From: an uncultured Oscillospiraceae bacterium
GTDB lineage: Bacteria > Bacillota > Clostridia > Oscillospirales > Ruminococcaceae
Reading direction: 5' to 3'
Length of the DNA stretch: 54,423 nucleotides
Assembly (NCBI GenBank): GCA_949295465.1
Contig: CASFKY010000006.1
Coordinates: 1 to 54,423, forward strand
This document shows, piece by piece, positions 14,543 through 22,708 of the stretch. Positions within the stretch are counted from its first letter, which is position 1. Each line of letters opens with the position of its first letter. A model generated the notes under the pieces. The model saw nothing but the letters and a program-made list of their open reading frames with translations, had not been told where the DNA came from and did not search any database. A program made the position numbers and the translations under genes.

Positions 14543-14549
14543 TTATAGA
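14529..14549. promoter_or_regulatory. LTTR binding site (TCTATA-N9-TATAGA)
   Basis: Perfect 6-bp arms, containing the T-N11-A core (ATA-N9-TAT). The centre lies about 66 bp upstream of the predicted SDR transcript start; a further TCTATA half-site is at 14503-14508. Confidence 0.75.
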
Positions 14550-14569
14550 TAAACATATAAACAAGGTAT

Positions 14570-14598
14570 TTGTTATCTTATCTGGCCGGTGATAGAGT
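14570..14598 (+). promoter_or_regulatory. Promoter of the SDR operon
   Basis: TTGTTA (14570-14575), 17-bp spacer, TAGAGT (14593-14598). The weak -10 fits an activated promoter. Confidence 0.6.
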
Positions 14599-14687
14599 AG
14601 AGACAGAAATAAAGGCGGGCAGCAGTGCCGAAAAAGCCGGACCAGCCCGCCAAGGCAATCAAAAAGCAGCACAAAGGAGAAAAGAAT

Positions 14688-15458
14688 ATGGATGCACAGA
14701 TGCTGAAAGGTCAGGTGGCCATCATCACCGGCGCCAGCTATGGGATGGGCCAGGCCATGGCCGAAGTGTTTGCCCAGGAGGGCGCGGCGGTGGTGCTCAC
14801 CGCCCGGGGCAGAGAAAAACTGGACGCCGTGGTGGAGAAAATCCGGGCCCAGGGCGGCCGGGCCATCGGGGTGGTAGCGGATGTCACCTCTGAGGAGGAC
14901 ACCAAGGCGGTGTTTGAGACTGCCCTGCGGGAGTTCGGCACCGTGGATATCCTCATCAACAATGCGGGCATCGGCGAGCAGAAGATGATCGACGAGACCG
15001 ATGATGACTGGGTCCACCAGGTCACCGACATCAATCTGGTGGGGCCCATGCGCTACATCCGGGAGGCCCTGAAAATCTTCATGCCCAAAAATGAGGGGGT
15101 CATCATCAACATCTCCTCGGTGAACGGCACCCGGCCTTTCTGCGGCGCCGCCTACACGGCCACCAAGGGGGCCTTGAATACCCTCACCAAGAACGTGGCC
15201 ATGCGTTTGATCGACACCGATATCCGATGCAACGCGGTGGCTCCCGGCGCCACCGTCACCCCGGCCCATCTGGCTAACCGGGCGGGTCAGCAGCCCGGCG
15301 GCGCCAAGATGCTGGAGTACAGCGGCCACTTCGTCTACTTCCCCGGCCCGGAGTGTGACCCTCTGGACCAGGCCTATGCCTGCCTGTACCTGGCCAGCAA
15401 GATGGGCCGCCATGTGAAGGGCCAGGTATTGCAGGTGTGCAACGGCGCTTTCCTGTGA
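14688..15458 (+). CDS. Short-chain dehydrogenase/reductase (SDR)
   Basis: 256-residue classical SDR, a NAD(P)(H)-dependent alcohol/ketone oxidoreductase. Cofactor motif TGASYGMG (14-21), structural NNAG (91-94), catalytic Ser143/144 (NISS), Tyr156 and Lys160 (YTATK). The C-terminal part contains an unusual YFPGPECDP segment before the SDR core ending. The ATG at 14688 has AAAGGAGA seven bases upstream. First gene of a three-gene operon with a lipoprotein and a flavodoxin-like protein, divergent from LysR. Substrate not deducible. Confidence 0.92.
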   Translation: MDAQMLKGQVAIITGASYGMGQAMAEVFAQEGAAVVLTARGREKLDAVVEKIRAQGGRAIGVVADVTSEEDTKAVFETALREFGTVDILINNAGIGEQKMIDETDDDWVHQVTDINLVGPMRYIREALKIFMPKNEGVIINISSVNGTRPFCGAAYTATKGALNTLTKNVAMRLIDTDIRCNAVAPGATVTPAHLANRAGQQPGGAKMLEYSGHFVYFPGPECDPLDQAYACLYLASKMGRHVKGQVLQVCNGAFL

Positions 15459-15476
15459 GAAAAGGAGAACAGAACT

Positions 15477-16022
15477 GTGAAACCATGGTTTGTATGTCTT
15501 TTGGCGGCAGGAATGCTGGCGATGGCAGGGTGCAGCGGGGCTTCGCCCTCTTCGCAGGCGCCGGCCAGCGGGCCGGCTTCCTCCGGCAGCTCTGTGCCGG
15601 CGGAGAGTGCCGATTCATCGCTGAGTGCCGCCGTATCCGAGCAAGAAACGCAAGAGGAGGAGAGCAAAGAGATGACACTGAGCCTTAAGGTGAACGGGGA
15701 AGTATTCACCGTGCTGCCCGCTGACACCGAGGCGGCCCGGGCTCTGATGGAGCTGGCAGGGGAGGGCCCCCTTACCCTTTCATTGCAGGATTATTCCGGC
15801 TTTGAAAAGGTAGGCCCCCTGGGCCAAAGCTTGCCGGCACAAGACCAGCAGACCACCACCCAGCCGGGGGATATCGTACTCTACCAGGGGGATCAGATCG
15901 TGCTGTTCTACGGCTCCAACCGCTGGGCCTATACCCGGCTGGGCCGGGTGGAAACCCTCACCGGCTGGGAAGAGGCCCTGGGCAGCGGCGATGTGACGGT
16001 TGCCTTTCGACTGGAGGGGTGA
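15477..16022 (+). CDS. Lipoprotein with cyclophilin-like domain
   Basis: 181 residues. Residues 1-19 are a lipoprotein signal ending in the lipobox AMAGC (Cys19), so the mature protein is anchored outside the membrane. A Ser/Ala/Pro/Glu-rich linker (20-64) is followed by a beta-rich domain (about 65-181) with LKVNGEVFTVLP, QPGDIVLYQGDQIVLFYGSN and TRLGRV, matching the cyclophilin-like (PF18050-type) fold. Such domains often accompany flavodoxins and SDR/aldo-keto reductases in Firmicutes and Bacteroidetes. The GTG at 15477 follows AAAAGGAG; 18 bp after the SDR gene. Peptidyl-prolyl isomerase activity is not implied. Confidence 0.8.
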   Translation: MKPWFVCLLAAGMLAMAGCSGASPSSQAPASGPASSGSSVPAESADSSLSAAVSEQETQEEESKEMTLSLKVNGEVFTVLPADTEAARALMELAGEGPLTLSLQDYSGFEKVGPLGQSLPAQDQQTTTQPGDIVLYQGDQIVLFYGSNRWAYTRLGRVETLTGWEEALGSGDVTVAFRLEG

Positions 16023-16025
16023 AGA

Positions 16026-16565
16026 GTGAAGATTCTGGTTTTGAACGGCAGCCCCCGCCCGAACGGCAACACCGCCGGCCTGACGGCCAGCTTTGCCCGG
16101 GGCGCCCGGGAAAAGGGCCATTCGGTGCAGGTGATCCCGGTCTGTCAGATGCAGATCGGGGGCTGCCGCGCCTGTGAGCACTGCCACCAGGAGGACAGCG
16201 GCCACCAGAGGCAGTGTGTCCAACAGGACGATATGCAAAAGCTGTATCCGCTGCTGGACGAGGCGGAGATGCTGGTGCTGGCTTCGCCTATTTACTACCA
16301 CAATTTCAGCGGGCAGCTCCAGTGTGCCCTCAATCGGATCTACGCCTTGGACCGGCCCCGGTGCCTGAAGCGGGCGGCCCTGATCCTTTCCTCCGGGGAT
16401 GAGGATGTGTATGAGGGGGCCCGGTACGAGTACCGGCGATCCTTCCTGGAATATCTGGGCCTGGAAGACATGGGCGTTTACACCTTCTGCGAGTGGAAGG
16501 ATAAGGCGGCCCAGAAGCGGCAGGAGCTTTACCAATTTGGCAAAAGCCTGCCTCTTGAGCCTTAA
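16026..16565 (+). CDS. Flavodoxin-family / NADPH-dependent FMN reductase-like protein
   Basis: 179 residues with the flavodoxin-like FMN site: LNGSPRPNGNT (6-16) and ASPIYYHNFSGQ. Between them is a Cys cluster GCRACEHC...C (CX2CX2CX10C, residues about 43-62) followed by QQDDM, resembling iron-sulfur flavoproteins of anaerobes, so an additional FeS cluster is possible. The GTG at 16026 lies 3 bp after the lipoprotein stop, implying translational coupling. Likely supplies or accepts electrons for a reaction shared with the SDR. Confidence 0.85.
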   Translation: MKILVLNGSPRPNGNTAGLTASFARGAREKGHSVQVIPVCQMQIGGCRACEHCHQEDSGHQRQCVQQDDMQKLYPLLDEAEMLVLASPIYYHNFSGQLQCALNRIYALDRPRCLKRAALILSSGDEDVYEGARYEYRRSFLEYLGLEDMGVYTFCEWKDKAAQKRQELYQFGKSLPLEP

Positions 16566-16571
16566 AGAGCA

Positions 16572-16611
16572 AAAAAGAGCGGCACGCGCCTTCCGTCGTG
16601 CCGCTCTTTTT
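16572..16611. terminator. Bidirectional terminator between flavodoxin and YkgJ genes
   Basis: Stem AAAGAGCGGCAC / GTGCCGCTCTTT flanked by A-run on the left and T-run on the right, so it can end both converging transcripts. Confidence 0.88.
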
Positions 16612-17326
16612 ATCGCTCCTCCCCCAGCAGCCGGGTCAGGGCGGGCCTCAGCCGGGCCAGATTTTCCCGCAATTGGGGGACATAGGGCCGGGAGGGGTCA
16701 TAATCCAGATACAGGGCGTGGCAGATCTTGCGCTGGGCCAGCTTGAGCCGGATGCGCTGCACCCGGGACGCAGCCCTGCGCACCCGGCGGGAGAGGTCCA
16801 GGTTCAGCCAGGCCCACTCAACATCCTGCTGTTCCCGTTCCAGAATCCCGGAATGTTTCAGAAAATCCCCCAGAGAGCCGGTGCCCTCATGGAGGCCGCA
16901 GCTCTCGTCCTGACAGAAATACCACACCCGGCCATCTTCCTCAATGGTCTGCCCCAGGGGATAGAGGGCGCAGACCAGGGGCCGGGCCTCGTGCACCGAG
17001 CAGCGGTCCTGATGCAAAAAGGGGCAGTTGCCGCCGGCATCCTGCCGGGGTCGAAGCCGCACTACCGGCATCAGGCTCACCGAGCCCATATACAGCCGGC
17101 AAAAGCCGCTGATCACCACCTGGGGCGGCAGGCTCAGCCGGGCGCAAAGCCGGTACAGGTCATACCCGGAGAGGACGATGTCCTGCCGGTCCTTGCAGCA
17201 GTCGGCACATCCCCGGCAGGAAAATCCGAAGGGGGCATCCAGCCCAAGAGGGGTGAAGCGGTCCTCCTCCTCGTGGCCCAGCTCCCCGCACAGATCCACC
17301 TGGCTGTCCGGAATTTCTCTGCTCAT
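16610..17326 (-). CDS. YkgJ-type CxxCxxCC cluster protein
   Basis: 238-residue cytosolic protein with the CRGCADCC motif (residues 37-44), the probable metal or FeS ligand of the YkgJ/UPF0153 family, followed by further Cys residues in GNCPFLHQDRCSVHEARPLVCALYP, the usual second half of the family. The C-terminal 80 residues are basic and helical. Biochemical role of the family is not settled. The ATG at 17326 follows AAGGAGAG. Monocistronic, converging on the flavodoxin gene. Confidence 0.87.
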   Translation of the reverse strand: MSREIPDSQVDLCGELGHEEEDRFTPLGLDAPFGFSCRGCADCCKDRQDIVLSGYDLYRLCARLSLPPQVVISGFCRLYMGSVSLMPVVRLRPRQDAGGNCPFLHQDRCSVHEARPLVCALYPLGQTIEEDGRVWYFCQDESCGLHEGTGSLGDFLKHSGILEREQQDVEWAWLNLDLSRRVRRAASRVQRIRLKLAQRKICHALYLDYDPSRPYVPQLRENLARLRPALTRLLGEER

Positions 17327-17371
17327 GGTGCGATTCTCTCCTTCGGCGGGGCAGAATTATGGCCCCGGATG

Positions 17372-17380
17372 TGTTATACT
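17372..17380 (+). promoter_or_regulatory. Extended -10 promoter of the thioesterase operon
   Basis: TGTTATACT (TG-N-TATACT); no good -35 at 17 bp, which extended -10 promoters tolerate. Confidence 0.55.
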
Positions 17381-17412
17381 TGATTGTAGCACAGAAAAGG
17401 AGGCTTTTCCAT

Positions 17413-17853
17413 ATGACCGTCACCCTGCCGGTGAAGGTGCGCTATGCGGAGACCGACCGCATGGGCATCGTCCACCACAAAAATTATCTGGTATGGTACG
17501 AGGAGGCCCGCACCCTGTTTTCCGATCAGGTGGGAATCCCCTACAGCGAGATCGAGAAGATGGGGGTGATGTCGCCCCTGCTGGAATGCGGCTGCCGGTA
17601 TCTGTCCAGCTGTACCTATGAGGACCAGCTGCTGGTGGAGTGCCGCCTGGTAAAGTGTACGCCGGTCCAGTTTGAGTACCGCTACCGGGTGTTCAAGAAA
17701 GGGGAGGAGAAGCCCCTGAACACCGGCTTTACCCGCCATGCCTGGGTGGACGCCAAGACCTTCCGCCCGGTACGGCTGGACCGCCGCCTGCCCCAGGTAT
17801 ACGAAAAACTGCTGGCCAGCTGTGAGCCGGAGGAAGAGAGGAAAAAGCCATGA
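17413..17853 (+). CDS. Acyl-CoA thioesterase, YbgC/4HBT hotdog family
   Basis: 146-residue hotdog-fold thioesterase. Starts VKVRYAETDRMGIVHHKNYL, the 4-hydroxybenzoyl-CoA thioesterase signature with the catalytic Asp (ETDRMG) and YLVWYEEAR. Hydrolyses acyl-CoA thioesters in the cytoplasm; chain specificity unknown. The ATG at 17413 follows AAAAGGAGG. Its stop overlaps the start of the next gene by four bases (ATGA). Confidence 0.92.
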   Translation: MTVTLPVKVRYAETDRMGIVHHKNYLVWYEEARTLFSDQVGIPYSEIEKMGVMSPLLECGCRYLSSCTYEDQLLVECRLVKCTPVQFEYRYRVFKKGEEKPLNTGFTRHAWVDAKTFRPVRLDRRLPQVYEKLLASCEPEEERKKP

Positions 17854-18671
17854 AACTGACTGTCCTGGTGGAAAACACCTGTACCCGTCCGGGCCTTGCG
17901 GGGGAGCATGGCCTGAGCCTCTATCTGGAGACCGGCCGTCACAGGGTGCTGTTTGACGCCGGCACCACCAATCTGTTCGAGGAGAACGCCAAGGCCCTGG
18001 GGATAGACCTGGCCGGGGTGGATCTGGCCATCCTCTCCCACGGGCACCGGGACCACGGGGGCGGCATGGTGCGCTTTCTGGAGCTGAACCAAAAGGCCAG
18101 GCTCTACCTGCGGCCCCAGGCTCTGGAACCGCATTTTTCCCAGAAGCCCCAGGGCCTGGCCCAGGCAGGGGTGGAGGCCGACCGGCTGCCCCGGGAGCGG
18201 CTGGTGTTCACCGGGGACGAGGAGAAGATCGACGAAGAACTGACCCTCTTTTCCCGGGTGGAGGGGCGGCGATTCTGGAGCGACTCCAACTCTAACCTGA
18301 TGAAGGAGGAGGCCGGCGCCCTGGTGCCGGACGATTTCACCCACGAGCAGGACCTGATCGTCACCGAAGGGGAAAAGCGGATCCTCATTGCCGGGTGCAG
18401 CCACAACGGGGTAGCCAACATCCTGGATCGGTACCGCCAGCTCACCGGCGGCTGGCCGGATGCGGTGGTGGGCGGCTTCCACCTGCTCAGCCCGGGCACC
18501 GGCCGCAGCGTGCCTGCTCCCCAGGTGCGGCAGCTGGGGGAGTACCTGGCCAGCCTGCCCTGCCGGTATCTCACCGGCCACTGCACCGGGGCCGAGGCCT
18601 ACGGGGTGCTGAAGGAAGTGCTGGGCGACCGGCTGGAGGCCCTGACCACCGGCGGCGTGTGGGAACTGTGA
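17850..18671 (+). CDS. MBL-fold metallohydrolase
   Basis: 273-residue metallo-beta-lactamase-fold protein. Motif SHGHRDHGGG (about residues 63-72) gives the HxHxDH ligands, with later ligands in GCSHNG and TGHCTG. This pattern (LVEN at the N-terminus, SHGH.DH.GG, GC.H.G, GGFHL) is that of the family including archaeal ribofuranosylaminobenzene-phosphate-synthase-like proteins and Firmicutes MBL oxidoreductases of unknown substrate. Translationally coupled to the thioesterase by an ATGA overlap. Confidence 0.87.
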   Translation: MKLTVLVENTCTRPGLAGEHGLSLYLETGRHRVLFDAGTTNLFEENAKALGIDLAGVDLAILSHGHRDHGGGMVRFLELNQKARLYLRPQALEPHFSQKPQGLAQAGVEADRLPRERLVFTGDEEKIDEELTLFSRVEGRRFWSDSNSNLMKEEAGALVPDDFTHEQDLIVTEGEKRILIAGCSHNGVANILDRYRQLTGGWPDAVVGGFHLLSPGTGRSVPAPQVRQLGEYLASLPCRYLTGHCTGAEAYGVLKEVLGDRLEALTTGGVWEL

Positions 18672-18692
18672 CGGGCAGAAGAAGGAGCAAAA

Positions 18693-19349
18693 ATGGCGTT
18701 TCACAAAATTGACTGGGACCAGTGGGAGCGGGCGGAGTATTTCCGCTATTACAAGGATTGCATCAAGACCCACTACAACCTGACCCTGCGGCTGGACGTG
18801 ACTGCCCTGCGCCGGGAGCTGGATAAGCGGGGCCTCAAATTCTACCCCGCCTTTGTCTGGGCGGTGATGCGGGCCGTCAACAGCCACAGAGAGTTCCGCA
18901 TGGCGGTGGACGGGGAGGGCAACCTGGGCTGGTACGACGAGTGCCACCCAGGATATACGGTGCTGCATCGGGATACCGGCACTTTTTCGGACCTGTGGAG
19001 CGAGTATTCCCCCTCCTTCCGGGCCTTTTACGGCAACATGACCCGGGATATGGAGCAGTACGGCCAGGTGCACCGGCTCAAGGGCAAACCCGGCTGCCCG
19101 CCAAACTTCTGTTCCCTCAGCTGTGTGCCCTGGCTGGATTTCACCGGCTACGGATGCGACACCTACGGGGACAGCGAGATGTATTTCCCGGTCATCCTCT
19201 TTGGCCGATACCGGCAGGAGAACGGGGCTCTCACCCTGCCCTTCAACATCTGGGTCCACCATGCGGTGGCGGACGGATGGCATGTGCACCTGCTGGTGGA
19301 GACCCTGGAAGAACTGCTGGCCGCCCCGGAAAGCTGGCTGGACAGCTGA
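18693..19349 (+). CDS. Chloramphenicol-acetyltransferase-like protein (CATA superfamily)
   Basis: 218 residues, the normal length of type A CATs. N-terminal YFRYYKDCIKTHYNLTLRLDVT and the catalytic HHAVADGWH (residues 189-197: His189/190, Asp194, His197) are those of CAT trimers, where the His deprotonates the acceptor hydroxyl and acetyl-CoA donates. Could confer resistance, but many chromosomal CAT-like proteins act on other alcohols; no mobile-element context is seen. The ATG at 18693 follows GAAGGAG. Third gene of the thioesterase/MBL/CAT operon, closed by a terminator. Confidence 0.88.
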   Translation: MAFHKIDWDQWERAEYFRYYKDCIKTHYNLTLRLDVTALRRELDKRGLKFYPAFVWAVMRAVNSHREFRMAVDGEGNLGWYDECHPGYTVLHRDTGTFSDLWSEYSPSFRAFYGNMTRDMEQYGQVHRLKGKPGCPPNFCSLSCVPWLDFTGYGCDTYGDSEMYFPVILFGRYRQENGALTLPFNIWVHHAVADGWHVHLLVETLEELLAAPESWLDS

Positions 19350-19383
19350 AAAGGCCTCCGGCTTGTCAGCGAGAGTTTGACAA

Positions 19384-19430
19384 AAAGCACCCCGCTTCTG
19401 GGCACGAAAGCCCAAAAGCGGGGTGCTTTG
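19384..19430. terminator. Terminator after CAT-like gene
   Basis: Long stem AAAGCACCCCGCTT / AAGCGGGGTGCTTT extended by TGGG / CCCA; A- and T-flanked, so also usable by the converging NudC gene. Confidence 0.85.
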
Positions 19431-19444
19431 CTGTGTACAACCGA

Positions 19445-20290
19445 TCACACCGGCCCCTGGCGGAACCGCTCGATCATCTCCCAGGTGAGGGAGATGGGGC
19501 TGCCCCCCTGGGGCAGCTGGGACCGATCAAACCAGGTGCCCTCTCCCAGTTCATCTTCCTGGAGGGTCACCGATTCGTCCTCGCTGTCCAGGTCGCAGTA
19601 AAAGCCGGAGAGCAGGCAGCCGGAAAAACTCCAGGGCTGGCTCTTGTAAAAGCGCAGGTTCTTGACCTTGAGGCCCACCTCCTCCATCACTTCCCGGTGG
19701 ACGGTGTCCTCCAGAGGTTCGCCGATCTCGGCAAAGCCGGCGATGAGGGCGTAATTGCGGGTGGAACCGGGCCGATTTTTGGGGGAGTATTTGGTGAGCA
19801 GAAGCCGGCTGCCGTGGGTGACCGCCACAATCACCGCCGGGGAGATGGTGGGGTAGACCAGGTTGCCGCAGGCGGGGCAGCGCATGGCCCGCTCGGCCTT
19901 GTCCGGCTCCATGGCCCCGCCGCACCGGCCGCAGAACCGATTGTTCTCATACCAGCGGCGCAGCTGGCTGGCGGTGACGGAGGCAAAGGCCAACCAGCCC
20001 GGCTGCAAGGTGCGGAAAGCCGTGTCCTTCACCGGCAGCACCGCCTTTTTCAGGCCGTCGGGCAGGGAGTGGAGCCAGAAAAAGCCAACCTGGTCGATGG
20101 TGAAGAGATAGGTATAGGGGGGCAGGGCCATGCGAGTTTCCCCGGGCAGTTCCTCCCAGGTGAAGGGCAGGCCGGAGGCGGCGCTCAGCAGGGTCTGCCC
20201 CTCCTGGTAAAAGAAGAACCGATCCCCTGGCCGGGGCGCCCGGGGATGGTATGCGTTGTCATAGTGGTGGGGCTGAATATCCTGGATCAT
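19445..20290 (-). CDS. nudC: NAD(+) diphosphatase / NudC-family Nudix hydrolase
   Basis: 281 residues from the ATG at 20290, which has AAAGGCGG upstream; an ATG at 20323 is unlikely. An N-terminal domain is followed by a four-Cys zinc ribbon (FCGRCGG...RCPACG), the motif PTISPAVIVAV, and the Nudix box GEPLEDTVHREVMEEVGLK, then SQPWSFSG, the NudC-specific SQPWPFP-like array that marks NADH pyrophosphatases/deNADding enzymes. Hydrolyses NAD(H) to NMN(H) and AMP and may remove NAD caps from RNA. 45 bp downstream of the DMT gene and probably cotranscribed with it. Confidence 0.94.
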   Translation of the reverse strand: MIQDIQPHHYDNAYHPRAPRPGDRFFFYQEGQTLLSAASGLPFTWEELPGETRMALPPYTYLFTIDQVGFFWLHSLPDGLKKAVLPVKDTAFRTLQPGWLAFASVTASQLRRWYENNRFCGRCGGAMEPDKAERAMRCPACGNLVYPTISPAVIVAVTHGSRLLLTKYSPKNRPGSTRNYALIAGFAEIGEPLEDTVHREVMEEVGLKVKNLRFYKSQPWSFSGCLLSGFYCDLDSEDESVTLQEDELGEGTWFDRSQLPQGGSPISLTWEMIERFRQGPV

Positions 20291-20335
20291 ACAAAACCGC
20301 CTTTCTGCCCGCAGGCACAGCATTTTGAGGCAAAT

Positions 20336-21271
20336 TCAGTGTTTGGGAGCCCGGTTTACCACCCAGATGCCCAGGCAGACCAGCAGCAGGGCCGCCAGGC
20401 TGATGGGGCGGAAGGCCTGTTCCGATTCCCCCAGCAAAACCGCACTGAGCAGGACCCCGAACACCGGGTTGGTGAAGCCGATGATGGTTACCCGGGAGAC
20501 CGGGTTGTATTTGAGCAGCAGAGCCCAGATGGAATAGGCGGCCGCCGAGACAAAGGCCAGGTACAGGAGCATCCCCGCCGCCGGCAGGGAGGTCAAGGTG
20601 AGCCGGCCGCCCATGCCCAGGCCGATGCCTGCCAGGATCAGGCCGCCCGCCAGGAACTGATAACCGCTGAGGGTTACCGGGTCCTCCCGGCTGCCGTACC
20701 GCTTGAGCAACACCGAGGAGAGGGCATACCCCACCATGGCCAGGAAGACAAACCCCTCCCCGTTGAGGGCAAGGTCCGGGGTCAGGGCGTCCGGGCTCCA
20801 GTTGATGCAGACCACGCCCCCAAAGCCCGCCAGGCATCCCAGCAGCTTGCGGCGGGTGAGGGGTTCCATCCGAAAGATCAGGCTGGCCATCAGGATGGAG
20901 AGAAAGACGTTGCAGCCCACGATGATGGCCGACTTGACGCCGGAGGCGTGGGCAAGGCCGATGTAGAAGAAAAAGTACTGCCACACCGTCTGGCACAGGC
21001 AGAGGGCCAGGATGGGCCGGGCCGAGCCCCGCCGGGGCACCAGGAGCCGGCCCTGGGCCAGGCTGCCCAGCAGGATGCTCAGCACCCCCGCCAGGGCAAA
21101 GCGGCATCCGGCAAAGAGCAGGATGGTGGCAGTGTCACTGCCCTCGATGCCAAAGAGTTGGTACCCCACCTTGATGCAGGGGGTGGCGCTGCCCCACAGC
21201 AGGCAGCAGAAGAGGGCCAGCAGGGTAACCACTGGCCTGCGGGTGAGTTGAGAAGAAAAGTTTTTAAACAT
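20336..21271 (-). CDS. DMT/EamA family transporter
   Basis: About 311 residues with ten predicted membrane helices in two EamA repeats (first repeat from LLALFCCLLWGSATPCIKVGY, second from GFVFLAMVGYALSSVLL), an inner-membrane drug/metabolite exporter. Substrate unknown. The start is uncertain: the ATG at 21271 has no clear ribosome site and a TATACT hexamer just upstream, so it may be expressed from an unusual or leaderless start, or the start may be further in. Upstream of NudC in the same orientation and divergent from the AlkA-Ogt fusion. Confidence 0.88.
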   Translation of the reverse strand: MFKNFSSQLTRRPVVTLLALFCCLLWGSATPCIKVGYQLFGIEGSDTATILLFAGCRFALAGVLSILLGSLAQGRLLVPRRGSARPILALCLCQTVWQYFFFYIGLAHASGVKSAIIVGCNVFLSILMASLIFRMEPLTRRKLLGCLAGFGGVVCINWSPDALTPDLALNGEGFVFLAMVGYALSSVLLKRYGSREDPVTLSGYQFLAGGLILAGIGLGMGGRLTLTSLPAAGMLLYLAFVSAAAYSIWALLLKYNPVSRVTIIGFTNPVFGVLLSAVLLGESEQAFRPISLAALLLVCLGIWVVNRAPKH

Positions 21272-21437
21272 ATAGTATAAATAAAATGAAATATACAGAT
21301 ATCGGGGAGAAACAAGATTATTATAGCACAATCAGTCGGATAGAAAAAGAAGGAGCGGGCATAAACCCGGCGGGCAGATTGCGGTTTTTGGCGGATCCGA
21401 TATAATAAGAGCAAAAGAGAAAAAGGGGGATGGAAGG

Positions 21438-22589
21438 ATGTTCTTTCCATACGGAGATAAGGAGATGGTCTGGCTCTCCCGGCGGGATGCCCGCATGGGG
21501 CGGCTGATCGGCCGGGTGGGGAAGATCCGGCAGGAGCTGCAGCCCGACCTGTTCCAGAATCTGGCCTTCAACATCGTGGGGCAGCAGATCTCCATGGCGG
21601 CCCAGAGGACGGTGTGGGGCCGGCTGGAACAGATGCTGGGCAGCGTCACGCCCCAGGCGCTGGCCCGGGCGGATTCCCAGGCTCTGCGGCAGCTGGGGAT
21701 GAACGGCCGCAAGGTGGAGTACTTGCAGCAGCTGGCCCAAAACGCAGCCTCGGGCCGGCTGGACCTGGGGGCGCTGTCCGGCCTGCCGGATGAGGAGATC
21801 GTACAGATTTTATCAGCCCAGAAGGGAGTGGGCGTCTGGACGGCGGAGATGATGCTGATTTTCAGCCTGGGCCGGCCGGATGTGCTCAGCTGGGGAGATT
21901 TGGGCATCCGGCGGGGGATGGAGATGCTCTACGGCAGAGCGCCCACTCGCCAAGATTTTGAGCGGTACCGCAAGCGGTACTCTCCCTACGGCACCACCGC
22001 CAGCTTCTATTTGTGGGAGCTGGCAGGCGGCAAGGCAGAGGGATGGCGGGAGGCCGCCCGCTTTTCCCGCCCGCCCCGGCCGGCGGCGCAGAGCCGGTTT
22101 GGGTGGTACGATTCGCCGCTGGGGCCCCTTTTGCTGGAGAGCGACGGCCGCGCCCTGAAGCGGCTGGAATTCTGGGAGGGGGAGAAGGCGGAGGGACCTG
22201 CCCCCGGCGAGGACTGCGAGGTGTTCCGCCAGGCCCGCCGCTGGCTGGACGAGTATTTTGCAGGCAAAGACCCGGGCCGGCCCCCGCTGCTGGAGCCGGA
22301 GGGCAGCGATTTTCAGAAAGCGGTCTGGCACCAGCTGGCCCGCATCCCCTACGGCCGCCTCACCAGCTATGGGGAGATCGCCCGGGCCCTGCGGGCCGAG
22401 GGCAGGTCCGCCTCGCCCCGGGCCGTGGGCGGTGCGGTGGGCAAAAACCACATCGGCCTGATGCTGCCCTGCCACCGGGTGGTGGGGGCCGGCGGCAAGC
22501 TTACCGGCTTCTCGGCGGGGATGTGGCGCAAGGAGTTCCTGCTGGAGCTGGAAAAATCCTGCCGGGAGCCGCTCTATCCGCTGGCCTGA
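21438..22589 (+). CDS. Fused DNA-3-methyladenine glycosylase (AlkA-like) and O6-methylguanine-DNA methyltransferase
   Basis: 383-residue two-domain DNA alkylation repair protein. Residues about 1-208 are a helix-hairpin-helix glycosylase: VGQQISMAAQ (47-56), HhH LSAQKGVGVWTAEMML (125-140) and the catalytic Asp153 in WGDLGIRRGM. A proline/arginine linker (RPPRPAA, 211-217) joins it to an Ogt/MGMT domain with IPYGRLTSYGEIA (303-315), RAVGGAVGKN and the acceptor Cys345 in LPCHRVVG. One chain would remove N3-methylated purines and dealkylate O6-alkylguanine. No Ada-type N-terminal metal domain. Length and conserved residues indicate both halves are intact. The ATG at 21438 follows GGGGGATGGAAGG. 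Confidence 0.92.
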   Translation: MFFPYGDKEMVWLSRRDARMGRLIGRVGKIRQELQPDLFQNLAFNIVGQQISMAAQRTVWGRLEQMLGSVTPQALARADSQALRQLGMNGRKVEYLQQLAQNAASGRLDLGALSGLPDEEIVQILSAQKGVGVWTAEMMLIFSLGRPDVLSWGDLGIRRGMEMLYGRAPTRQDFERYRKRYSPYGTTASFYLWELAGGKAEGWREAARFSRPPRPAAQSRFGWYDSPLGPLLLESDGRALKRLEFWEGEKAEGPAPGEDCEVFRQARRWLDEYFAGKDPGRPPLLEPEGSDFQKAVWHQLARIPYGRLTSYGEIARALRAEGRSASPRAVGGAVGKNHIGLMLPCHRVVGAGGKLTGFSAGMWRKEFLLELEKSCREPLYPLA

Positions 22590-22654
22590 CTTTTCCGCCG
22601 CCGCCCCTGCCGGTGGAAAAAACGCAAAGGATTTTGTAAAGCAGATGAGAGGAA

Positions 22655-22694
22655 AAAGCGCCGGAGTCTTTCAGGGAAAGGCTCCGGCGCTTTT
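22655..22694. terminator. Bidirectional terminator
   Basis: Stem AAAAGCGCCGGAGTCTTT / AAAGGCTCCGGCGCTTTT (one mismatch), loop CAGG; serves the fusion gene and the converging glycosyltransferase gene. Confidence 0.88.
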
Positions 22695-22708
22695 GCGCAG
22701 GGAAATCC

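Noticed and set aside
18693-19349. Calling the CAT-like gene a mobile chloramphenicol resistance gene
   Set aside because: Host-like composition and operon context with metabolic genes; no mobile-element signature, so only the family is claimed.
18941-21280. 779-codon open frame on the plus strand
   Set aside because: Runs out of frame through the CAT-like gene and antisense to NudC and the DMT transporter; no domain content.
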